A stretch of 55,761 nt of DNA, taken from positions 1 through 55,761 of the forward strand of contig NZ_JAFFSX010000042.1 of NCBI RefSeq assembly GCF_017948485.1, read 5' to 3'. Position 1 is the stretch's first letter; the number at the start of each line of letters is the position of its first letter. Both the position numbers and the translations under genes were made by a program. The notes below the pieces were generated by a model. It ran no database searches and was not told where the DNA came from. It saw only the letters and a list, made by a program, of their open reading frames with translations. Origin of the DNA: Streptomyces sp. GESEQ-35. Lineage in GTDB: Bacteria; Actinomycetota; Actinomycetes; Streptomycetales; Streptomycetaceae. Below, one piece after another: positions 44,610-51,788 of this stretch.

Positions 44610-45647
44610 TCAGTTCGGCTGCGCTGTGGTTCCCCGTACGACGAGGGAGGGGGCGAGGACGATCTCGCGGGGTGCGGTGCGGCCCTGGTCGAGGCGTTCG
44701 ACGACAGCCGCCACGGCCTGACGGGCCTGTTCCTCGGCGTTCTGGCTGACGGTCGTCAGATTGAAGCAGCTCAGCCGGGACAGGGTGTCGTCGTCGTAGC
44801 CGACGACGGAGACGGTGCCAGGGACATCGACCCCGGCTCCCCGAAGGGCAGTGAGCAGGCCGATGGCGCTCCGGTCGTTGAATGCGACTACGGCGGTGGG
44901 CAGATCGCCGTCGTCGAGGAGGTGTCGACCTGCCTTCTCGCCGGCCTCCTCGGTGAGGTCCCCGTGGAGGATCCTGATCTGTTCGTCGAGACCATGGCGG
45001 CGCATGGCGGCCCGGTAGCCCCGGCGCCGGTCGGTGGCAATGACACCCTTGCCGCCGTCGACATGGGCGATCGCGCGGTGACCGAGGCCCACCAGATGGT
45101 CGACGATCTGGCCGACGCCGTCGTCGTCGGCGCTGCGTACGACGTCGAGATCGGCCCCGGCAATCCGGCGACCCACCGAGATGACCGGCGCCTTGCGGTC
45201 AAGGTCGGCGAGCACGGAGGCAGGGGCCACCGGGCCGAGGAGGATCAGCGCCTCGCAGCGGAAGGCCAGCAGCGTCTCGACGGCCGCGTTCTCGTCGCGG
45301 GTCCGGGTCTGGGTGCTCAGGACGAGGTCGTAGCCGACCTCCTCGGCGGCCGTGTGCAGGTGCTCGACCAGCTCGGCCTGGAAGGCGCTGTGGACGTCGA
45401 TCATGACACCGAGCAGCCGGCTGCGTCTGCTGGCCAGGGCGCTGGCGGTGCGGTCGGGGCGGTAGCCGAGATCGGCGGCCGCCTTCAGGACGCGCTGCCG
45501 GGTGCGCTCGCTGGGGCCGGGCACGTTGCGCAGCACCAGCGACACGGAGGCCGTCGAGAGGCCAACGCGCGCGGCGACATCCTCCAGCCGGGGACGCTGA
45601 GTCGCGCCGTTGCCACCCGCGGGGGCAGCGGAGCCGCGCTCGTCCAC
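44610..45647 (-). CDS. LacI-family regulator of the inositol/sugar regulon
   Basis: A 345-residue LacI regulator. The helix-turn-helix is at about residues 20-40 (LEDVAARVGLSTASVSLVLR), followed by a sugar-binding-type sensor domain (LLGVMIDVHSAFQAELVEHL, then FNDRSAIGLL and VSVVGYDDD). It is not similar enough to the LacI at 1216-2265 to be a duplicate. Three operators of one consensus (32016, 44416, 45716) surround the genes it neighbours. One lies in its own divergent promoter region, which supports autoregulated control of the whole segment. Confidence 0.92.
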   Translation of the reverse strand: MDERGSAAPAGGNGATQRPRLEDVAARVGLSTASVSLVLRNVPGPSERTRQRVLKAAADLGYRPDRTASALASRRSRLLGVMIDVHSAFQAELVEHLHTAAEEVGYDLVLSTQTRTRDENAAVETLLAFRCEALILLGPVAPASVLADLDRKAPVISVGRRIAGADLDVVRSADDDGVGQIVDHLVGLGHRAIAHVDGGKGVIATDRRRGYRAAMRRHGLDEQIRILHGDLTEEAGEKAGRHLLDDGDLPTAVVAFNDRSAIGLLTALRGAGVDVPGTVSVVGYDDDTLSRLSCFNLTTVSQNAEEQARQAVAAVVERLDQGRTAPREIVLAPSLVVRGTTAQPN

Positions 45648-45677
45648 ACGACCTCCCGTGGATTTGTGGCAACACCC

Positions 45678-45729
45678 TTGACATCTGTCTGTGACGCCGC
45701 TGATAGTACCAGCACTTAAAGCGCTTTAA
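45678..45729 (+). promoter_or_regulatory. Promoter and perfect LacI operator of the oxidoreductase operon
   Basis: TTGACA (45678-45683), a 17-base spacer and TGATAG (45701-45706) form the best promoter in the window. The operator TTAAAGCGCTTTAA (45716-45729) is a perfect 14-bp palindrome that begins 9 bases after the -10, covering the transcription start. Confidence 0.82.
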
Positions 45730-45857
45730 TCGACCTGGCCGGCCAAACCCCGACAGGGCCCGGTTCGCTAGCGCTCGGTTCGCCCGTTCCCGACCGGGAG
45801 CGGTGCCCAGTCCGTCCCACGCCGCTAGCCACGGCGCCCCCGCCGGAGAGGAATCCC

Positions 45858-47039
45858 ATGAGCACAAGGCCTATCGGGGTAGCTGTCATAGGAGCCGGAA
45901 TGGCAGGCCGGGCCCACCTCAACGGCTACCGGCAGGCCGCGACTCTGTACGGCGCCGGGCTGCCCGAGGTGCGCCTGGTCGCCGTCGCAGACGCCCACGA
46001 GCCCTTCGCCCAGGACGCCGCCCGCCGCTACGGCTACCAGCGGGCCGAGATCGACTGGCGGGCGATCGTCGAGGCCGACGACATCGACGCGGTCAGCATC
46101 GTGGTCGCCAACCCCCTGCACCGCGAGATCGTCGAGGCCCTGCTGGCGGCGGGCAAGCACGTACTGTGCGAGAAGCCGCTCGCGCCGACCGTGGCCGACG
46201 CCGAAGCCATGGTGAGGGCCGCCGAGAGCACCGGCCTGGTGGCCGCGACCGGCTTCACCTTCCGCCGCTCCCCCGCCATCAACGCCATCCGGCAACAGGT
46301 GCGGGAAGGCTCACTCGGGCCCGTCCAACACTTCAACGGGCACTACTGGTGCGACTACGGGCACAACCCGGACGCACCGATGAGCTGGCGCTACCGGGGC
46401 GGACCCGGCTCCGGGGCACTGTCCGACATCGGCAGCCACCTCGTCGACCTCGGCGAATACTTCTGCGGTCCCGTGCAGAGCGTCCAGGGCGCCGTCCTGT
46501 CCACCCAGGTGGGCCGGCGGCCCGTGCCGCTGGGCACCGCCGTGGGGCACTCGGCCGACGTACAGGTGAGCCAGGAGCGTGAGCCGGTCGAGAACGAGGA
46601 CATCGCCACCTTCACCGCGACCTTCGCCTCCGGCGCCGTCGGCACCTTCTCCGTCTCGCGCATCGCCCCAGGTCTGGCCAACTCCCTTGGCTTCGAGGTG
46701 TTCTCGAAGGGCGGCGCGGCGACCTTCGAACTGTCACGTCCGGCGGAATTCGCCATCGCCGACTCGGCGGCCTCCGCCCCCCTGGACGGCTACCGGCGGG
46801 TGGTGGCCGGCCCCGGCCACCCCTACATCGCCGGTGGCCTGCCCATGGACTTCCCCAGCGTCGGCCACGGCCAGCACGAGTTCTTCGTCTGGCAGGCCCG
46901 GGCCTTCCTGGAGCAGATCGCGGGCCTGGACCGGCTGCCGCCCTGCCCCACCCTCGCCGACGGGCTGCACAACCTACGCGTCATCGACGCGATCGTCGCC
47001 TCCGCCGACGCCGACGGCAAGGCCGTCACCGTCCAGTGA
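45858..47039 (+). CDS. Gfo/Idh/MocA family oxidoreductase
   Basis: A 393-residue NAD(P)-dependent sugar or cyclitol oxidoreductase. Rossmann motif VIGAGMAGRAHLNGY at the N-terminus, EKPLAPTVADAEAM with the catalytic Lys near residue 105, GFTFRRSPAINAIR, and WRYRGGPGSGALSDIGSHL with the catalytic Asp/His. Longer than iolG (338 residues). It heads an operon with TIM-barrel isomerases and carries the LacI operator, so it probably oxidises an inositol stereoisomer or related sugar; the substrate is unknown. Confidence 0.92.
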   Translation: MSTRPIGVAVIGAGMAGRAHLNGYRQAATLYGAGLPEVRLVAVADAHEPFAQDAARRYGYQRAEIDWRAIVEADDIDAVSIVVANPLHREIVEALLAAGKHVLCEKPLAPTVADAEAMVRAAESTGLVAATGFTFRRSPAINAIRQQVREGSLGPVQHFNGHYWCDYGHNPDAPMSWRYRGGPGSGALSDIGSHLVDLGEYFCGPVQSVQGAVLSTQVGRRPVPLGTAVGHSADVQVSQEREPVENEDIATFTATFASGAVGTFSVSRIAPGLANSLGFEVFSKGGAATFELSRPAEFAIADSAASAPLDGYRRVVAGPGHPYIAGGLPMDFPSVGHGQHEFFVWQARAFLEQIAGLDRLPPCPTLADGLHNLRVIDAIVASADADGKAVTVQ

Positions 47040-47117
47040 CCCGCCCCGACCTGGCTCCCCCTCGCCGAACAGCTCCCCCAACAGTTCCCCAACAGCTCCC
47101 CGACAGAAGGAACTTCC

Positions 47118-47519
47118 ATGAGGGTGGGTGCCTACCCGGCCGTCCTCCACAACACGCCCGTGACCGAGGCCTTCGCGGTGCTGCGCGAGCTCGGACAGAC
47201 CGGCGCGGAGATCAACTCCGGCGGCTTCCTGCCCGCCCCGCACCTGCCCATCACCGACATCCGCGCCGGCCGGGCCGCGCGGGAGGAGTGCCTCGGGCGG
47301 TTCGCCGAGTACGGCGTCACGCTCACCGCGCTGAACTGCAACGGCGACCCGCTCCGCCCCGACCCCGAGGTTCCCGTCAAGCACGGCCAGGACGTGCGCG
47401 ACGGTTCCCTCCCGCGTAACGCCGGCTTCAAGCACGCCCTGCCCAACGTGCTCCGGCATGAGGGCGCCTCCCACTCCGCGCCCACCGACAGCACCGCCTC
47501 CACCATCGAGAAGGCCTGA
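47118..47519 (+). pseudogene. Truncated TIM-barrel sugar isomerase/epimerase duplicate
   Basis: A 133-codon frame. The first 90 residues parallel the start of the next gene: YPAVLHNTPVTEAF versus YNAILHDRPLPDAI, then GAEINSGGFLPAPHLP versus GIEINTGGFLPAVHVP, then LNCNGDPLRPDP versus LNANGNPLHPNP. After VKHGQDVRDGS the similarity stops and a short unrelated tail follows, so two thirds of the barrel is missing. It keeps a ribosome-binding site (GAAGGAA) but cannot form the enzyme. Confidence 0.7.
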
Positions 47520-47530
47520 GGAAACACAAG

Positions 47531-48544
47531 ATGAAGCTGGGACTTTACAACGCGATCCTGCACGACCGGCCGCTGCCGGACGCGATCAAAGTCATCGCCG
47601 ATCTGGGCCTGACGGGCATCGAGATCAACACCGGTGGTTTCCTGCCGGCTGTGCATGTGCCGGCCTTCGACGACATCCTCGTCAGCGACGCCGCCCGGGA
47701 CGACTTCCTCGGCCTCTTCGAGGGCACTGGCGTCTCCATCGCCGGCCTGAACGCCAACGGCAACCCGCTGCACCCGAACCCCTCCATCGGCGAGAAGCAC
47801 GCCGAAGACATCCGCCGCTCCATCCGCCTGGCCGAGCGGCTCGGACAGCACCGTGTCGTGACCATGTCCGGCCTGCCCGGCGGGGAGCAAGGCGCATCCC
47901 GCCCGAACTGGATCGTCAACGCGTGGAACTCCGCGGCCCTGGACGTGCTCGACCACCAATGGAAGATCGTCGCGGACTTCTGGCGCGAGACCGACCGCCT
48001 CGCCCGTGACCACGACGTCAAGATCGCCCTGGAACTGCACCCGCAGAACGTCGTGTTCAACTCCGCCGACGTGCACAAGCTCATCGACCTCAGCGGCGCG
48101 ACCAACGTGGGCGTCGAGCTGGATGCCTCCCACCTGTTCTGGCAGCAGATGGACCCCGTCAAGGTCGTCCGCCACCTGGGCGAGCTGATCTTCCATGCCG
48201 CCGCCAAGGACGTCCGCGTCAACCCCGGGCACGCCGCCCTCAACGGAGTGCTCGACAACAGCTTCCGACGCCTGTCGCCCGACGAGGCGCGCACCAACCT
48301 CGGCGGCGACGAATGGGCCAACGAGTGGCCCAAGGCGTCCTCCTGGGACTTCGTCGCCCTCGGCAAGGGGCACGACGTCGCCTACTGGACCGAGTTCCTG
48401 CGCGCCCTCCATGAGGTCGACCCGGACATGCTGGTCAACATCGAGCACGAGGACACCGAACTCGGTCCCGTCGAGGGCGTCGCCGTGGCCGCCGAAGTGC
48501 TCAAGGCAGCCGACGCAGCACTCAAGGAGTCGCTGCGGTCGTGA
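47531..48544 (+). CDS. Sugar phosphate isomerase/epimerase (AP-endonuclease-2-like TIM barrel)
   Basis: A 337-residue xylose-isomerase-like TIM barrel. Likely metal ligands are Glu in ALELHPQNVVF, Asp/His in VELDASHLFW, His in FHAAAKDVRVN and Glu in VNIEHEDTE. Such proteins isomerise or dehydrate keto-sugars and inososes and often accompany Gfo/Idh/MocA genes. It is a possible stand-in for the missing inosose dehydratase (iolE), but the sequence lacks IolE landmarks I know. A GTGA overlap links it to the next fragment. Confidence 0.87.
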   Translation: MKLGLYNAILHDRPLPDAIKVIADLGLTGIEINTGGFLPAVHVPAFDDILVSDAARDDFLGLFEGTGVSIAGLNANGNPLHPNPSIGEKHAEDIRRSIRLAERLGQHRVVTMSGLPGGEQGASRPNWIVNAWNSAALDVLDHQWKIVADFWRETDRLARDHDVKIALELHPQNVVFNSADVHKLIDLSGATNVGVELDASHLFWQQMDPVKVVRHLGELIFHAAAKDVRVNPGHAALNGVLDNSFRRLSPDEARTNLGGDEWANEWPKASSWDFVALGKGHDVAYWTEFLRALHEVDPDMLVNIEHEDTELGPVEGVAVAAEVLKAADAALKESLRS

Positions 48545-48762
48545 TCGCGTGGGCCGGCTACCCCTACGAGGGCCGGGTCATCCTCGGCCGTCACCCGGAG
48601 CCGCTGCAAGAGGCCGTGGCCGGCTTTGACGCCGAGCGCGTGCAGGTGCTCGTTACCGACGTGACAGAGGCCGACGCGCTCAAGCACGCGGTGGCCGCGA
48701 TCACCGAACGCTTCGGCCGCATCGACACCATCGCCGACTTCACCGCGAAGCGCACCCACTGA
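48541..48762 (+). pseudogene. Short-chain dehydrogenase-like fragment
   Basis: A 73-codon frame starting at a GTG that overlaps the previous stop. The stretch GRHPEPLQEAVAGF...VLVTDVTEADALKHAV and ERFGRIDTI is the middle of an SDR (strand 2 to the helix before NNAG). The N-terminal TGxxxGIG and the Ser-Tyr-Lys site are missing. Either a gene remnant or a short decayed ORF still translationally coupled. Confidence 0.6.
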
Positions 48763-48841
48763 CCCACAGCCATCCGTTACCCCCCGGGAACGGCTCCGCC
48801 GGCCCTCGCGCCCGAGCCGATGAGACCAAGGAGCACTCACC

Positions 48842-49699
48842 ATGAAGATCGCCCTGGACCCGTACATGATCCGCAACGTCCCGCTGCTCGAACTGCCCGC
48901 CGTTGTGGCCGAGTTGGGCTACGAGTGGATCGAGCTGTCGCCGCGCGAGGACTTCATTCCGTTCTTCCGCCACCCGCGCGTCGACGACGGCACCGTCGCG
49001 AAGTTCCGCAAGGCCCTGGACTCCGCCGGGGTCGGCGTCTCCTCCGTCCTGCCTCTGTTCCGCTGGTCGGGACCGGACGAGGACGCCCGTCAGGCCGCCG
49101 TACGGTACTGGAAGCGCGCCATCCAGATCACCGCGGACCTCGGCGTCACCAGCATGATCTCCGAGTTGAACGGCCGCCCGGAGGACGCCGACCGCAGCGA
49201 GGCACAGTTCTGGAAGTCGCTGGAGGAACTGCTGCCGCTGTTCGAGCGCGAGGGCATCCACGTCGCACTGGAGCCGCATCCGGACGACTTCATCGAGAAC
49301 GGTTACGACGCCATCAACTTCATCCGCGGCATCAACCACTCCAACGTCAGCTTCCTCTACTGCGCTCCGCACACCTTCCACATCGGCAACGATGCCGCCG
49401 GCATCATCGAGTACGCCGGGGACCTGCTCACGCACGTCCACCTGGCGGACGCCCTCGACCACACCGCATCCTCGGGCAACCGCTACATCCTCAACCCGCC
49501 CGGCACCCCGGCACGCATCCATCAACACCTGAACATGGGCGAGGGTGAGGTCGACTTCGACGAGCTCTTCCGCCAACTCAACGCACGCGGCTTCGACGGC
49601 ACCCTCACCGCCTGCGTGTTCGCCTGGGAGGAGAAGGCAAAGGAATCCTCCGTGTTCATGCGGGAGAAGATCAACGAATACCTGGCCACCTGGAAGTGA
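48842..49699 (+). CDS. TIM-barrel sugar isomerase/epimerase, IolH-like
   Basis: A 285-residue xylose-isomerase-like protein. The start MKIALDPYMIRN and the segment ELSPREDFIPFFRHPRVDDG recall IolH of inositol operons. Metal-site residues are in MISELNG, VALEPHPDDF and HVHLAD. The ATG follows AAGGAG. IolH proteins have no firmly assigned reaction that I can cite; an isomerase role on keto-inositols is plausible. Last gene before the right tRNA repeat. Confidence 0.82.
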   Translation: MKIALDPYMIRNVPLLELPAVVAELGYEWIELSPREDFIPFFRHPRVDDGTVAKFRKALDSAGVGVSSVLPLFRWSGPDEDARQAAVRYWKRAIQITADLGVTSMISELNGRPEDADRSEAQFWKSLEELLPLFEREGIHVALEPHPDDFIENGYDAINFIRGINHSNVSFLYCAPHTFHIGNDAAGIIEYAGDLLTHVHLADALDHTASSGNRYILNPPGTPARIHQHLNMGEGEVDFDELFRQLNARGFDGTLTACVFAWEEKAKESSVFMREKINEYLATWK

Positions 49700-49784
49700 C
49701 TCTGCCGCGCCGCCAGTCGAGCGACACACCATGCCGAGCCCTACGGAACCGTCAGAACGATCATCGAGCCGGCAGCCGTGGGTC

Positions 49785-49905
49785 GCCATCACGCAGCCGT
49801 CACGTGTCACCCGAACGCATCCAGCGGGCCCGCCGTTTCCGGCAGACCCGCTGATGAACACCGTCGGGACGACAGGATTTGAACCTGCGACCCCTTGCCC
49901 CCCAG
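49785..49905 (-). repeat. tRNA-Pro(GGG) 3' half plus terminator, right copy (att-like direct repeat)
   Basis: Same orientation and extent as the copy at 27814-27934, with five mismatches in 121 bp, one of them in the anticodon stem (GCAAG for TCAAG). The tRNA part is 49864-49905 and the terminator hairpin is 49822-49853. As in the left copy, the identity ends exactly at the 5' edge of the anticodon loop and the 5' half of the tRNA is missing, so neither copy is a functional gene. The two copies delimit a 22-kb segment. Confidence 0.85.
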
Positions 49906-50129
49906 GCTGAGCACAAGGTCAGAGCCGTCCACACAGTCCAGGGAGTCCGGTAAACATCCAGGTCAGCGGCCTGGGAGGTGAGACGGTGCGAGTCGGTCCG
50001 TGAGAAATGTGTGAGACGCCCTCTCCCTATATATGGGGTCTGTCGCGTCACCAGAGCCTCGTAGAAGGCTGGTAGTCGTGCCGTTGATCTCCTTGAGCCA
50101 TGAGGCGCGTAGCGCCCGGCCTAGTGGAT
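49906..50129. other. Intergenic region right of the tRNA repeat
   Basis: About 220 bases with no gene seen. It contains an AT-rich near-palindrome CCCTATATATGGG around 50028 and a run of GTGAG-type direct repeats. No integrase fragment could be recognised. Confidence 0.4.
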
Positions 50130-50205
50130 CTACATGGGCGCAGATGTGGTCGTTGCGGGAGCGGAGGGGTTGGGTACGGGCAGGGTGAAGTCGAACTCAG
50201 CCAGT
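50130..50205 (-). pseudogene. PIN-domain gene, 3' part cut off by IS
   Basis: This minus-strand stretch encodes AEFDFTLPVPNPSAPATTTS and a stop. It has no start of its own. Joined to base 53398 across one copy of the target duplication AGT, it continues the PIN-domain frame at 53398-53829 without a break (…SAELL|AEFDF…). It is therefore the original C-terminus of that gene, displaced by the IS. Confidence 0.8.
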
Positions 50206-50222
50206 GAGCCTTTTCCAACCTG
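50206..50222. repeat. IS left terminal inverted repeat
   Basis: GAGCCTTTTCCAACCTG, the exact complement of 53381-53397, preceded by target duplication AGT. Confidence 0.85.
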
Positions 50223-50323
50223 ACCGGACGGGCGGGGAGTTGGGTGGGGCGGTGTCCGGACATGAACATGCTCCTGGTAAACGGATTCATGATCAAGTTC
50301 ACCGTCCCGCCGGGAGCTTCCGC

Positions 50324-51079
50324 GTGCTTGTCCACCCGTCCGGCGTCGATGTGTCCACCTCGACCCTCCGCCACCTTTCCGCTCGCCTGCGGGCGTGCCG
50401 CCAGGAACGTGGAACACGCTGGCGTCGCGTGAGCGCGGGCCGCCAGGCCCTGCTCGTCCTCGCGCACCTGCGCTCCGGTCATACCTACGCCCAGCTCGCC
50501 GCCGGGTTCGGCGTCGGCACCACGACCGCCTACCGGTACGTCGCCGAGGCCATCGAAGTGCTGGCCTCCCTCGCACCGACCCTCGCCGAAGCGATGAAGA
50601 CCGCCTCCACCAAGGCATTCGTGATCCTGGGCGGCACGCTGCTGCCCATCGACCGGATCGCCGCCGACCGGCCCTTCTATTCCGGGAAGCACAAGAAGCA
50701 CGGCATGAACGTGCAGGTGATCACTGATCCTGCGGGGCGGCTGCTGTGGGCATCACTTGCGCCACCCGGCGCGGTCCACGACATCAAGGCCGCGCGCACC
50801 CACGGCATCGTCGACGCCCTGGAGAAGGCCGACGTGGAGTGCTGGGCCGAGAAGGGCTACCGCGGCGCCATACGGACGCCCTACTGGGGCCGCTGGGAGA
50901 CGCTCTCCGCAGGACAACAAGCCGTCAACCGCTCGCACGCGAAGATCCGCGCGCTCGTTGAGCAGGCCATGGCCGCCCTCAAGACCTGGCGGCTCTTGCG
51001 TAAGCTGCGATGCTCCACCACCCGCATCACCAGCCTCGTCCAGGTCGTCGTCACCCTGCACCTGACCTGCTCAAACTGA
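50324..51079 (+). CDS. IS5-family-like transposase (DDE superfamily)
   Basis: A 251-residue transposase. An N-terminal helix-turn-helix region (GRQALLVLAHLRSGHTYAQL, then TTTAYRYVAEA) is followed by the DDE_Tnp_4-type nuclease domain. Likely catalytic residues are Asp in LLPIDRIAAD, Asp in GAVHDIKAARTHG and Glu in LVEQAMAALK. The GTG at 50324 (VLVHPSGVD) has GGGAG seven bases upstream and matches remembered Streptomyces relatives. It appears complete and possibly active, but its right terminal repeat is split by an insert. Confidence 0.88.
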   Translation: MLVHPSGVDVSTSTLRHLSARLRACRQERGTRWRRVSAGRQALLVLAHLRSGHTYAQLAAGFGVGTTTAYRYVAEAIEVLASLAPTLAEAMKTASTKAFVILGGTLLPIDRIAADRPFYSGKHKKHGMNVQVITDPAGRLLWASLAPPGAVHDIKAARTHGIVDALEKADVECWAEKGYRGAIRTPYWGRWETLSAGQQAVNRSHAKIRALVEQAMAALKTWRLLRKLRCSTTRITSLVQVVVTLHLTCSN

Positions 51080-51110
51080 GGTTTAAGACACCTCGGTTGC
51101 CTATCGATTC

Positions 51111-51135
51111 AACTGCAACTAACCTGGTTCCAGTT
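51111..51135. promoter_or_regulatory. Rrf2 operator 1
   Basis: AACTGCAA, 9 bases, TTCCAGTT: arms match at 7 of 8 positions. Located 28 bp before the Rrf2 start and sharing its layout with operator 2. Confidence 0.72.
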
Positions 51136-51162
51136 AATCGGTGGCGACGGCAGGAGCGGGAG

Positions 51163-51606
51163 ATGGCGGGGCTCAGCAGTAGGAGCGCGGTCGCGATTCA
51201 CGCGCTTGCGATGCTGGCGCACCGGCGTGAGGGCTCGCTGACGTCCGCGGAGATCGCGGACAGCCTTGAAAGCAATCCAGTCCTCGTGCGCCGCATCCTC
51301 GGCCGCTTGCGAGACGCCGACCTGGTGCGGTCCACCGAGGGCCGCGGGGGCGGCTGGTCCCTTGCTCGCACCCCCCGGGACATCACGCTCCATGACGCGT
51401 ACGCCGCCGTCGAGGAGGGGCAGATCTTCTCGCGGCACACGCATCCGCCCAGCACGTCGTGCGAGGTCGGACGCACCATCGGCGACCTCCTCGACGTCGA
51501 GTTCCAGAGCGCGGAACGAGCCCTGGAGGAACGGCTCGGCAGGACGACGATCGCCGGCCTGCTGCAGCAGATTCTGGCCTCCGCCAACGAACCGAGGGAT
51601 CACTGA
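51163..51606 (+). CDS. Rrf2-family transcriptional regulator
   Basis: A 147-residue Rrf2 protein. The winged helix is in SRSAVAIHALAMLAHRREGS, IADSLESNPVLVRRILGRL and GRGGGWSLAR. Only one Cys (TSCEVG) is seen in the region that holds the Fe-S cysteine triad of IscR/NsrR, so it is unlikely to bind a cluster and more like the YwnA/redox-thiol branch. The ATG at 51163 follows AGGAG. Two matching inverted repeats flank the gene, one for itself and one for the amidohydrolase. Confidence 0.9.
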   Translation: MAGLSSRSAVAIHALAMLAHRREGSLTSAEIADSLESNPVLVRRILGRLRDADLVRSTEGRGGGWSLARTPRDITLHDAYAAVEEGQIFSRHTHPPSTSCEVGRTIGDLLDVEFQSAERALEERLGRTTIAGLLQQILASANEPRDH

Positions 51607-51650
51607 CCAAGCAGTGACGCACGCGCACCGAGCGTCATGACGCACGACCG

Positions 51651-51675
51651 AACTGTAACTGCCCGAGTTGCAGTT
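51651..51675. promoter_or_regulatory. Rrf2 operator 2
   Basis: AACTGTAA, 9 bases, TTGCAGTT: same 8-9-8 architecture as operator 1, arms matching at 7 of 8 positions. Located 113 bp before the amidohydrolase start. Confidence 0.75.
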
Positions 51676-51788
51676 CATTCCCGGAGTGGCGCTCCGGGCC
51701 CTCCGGCTCCCGGTACCAGCGGCCGCACGGTCCATCCGCGAGCACCACGGCCCGAACACCTGCTCAGGACGCACCAGGAGTGAGAGCG

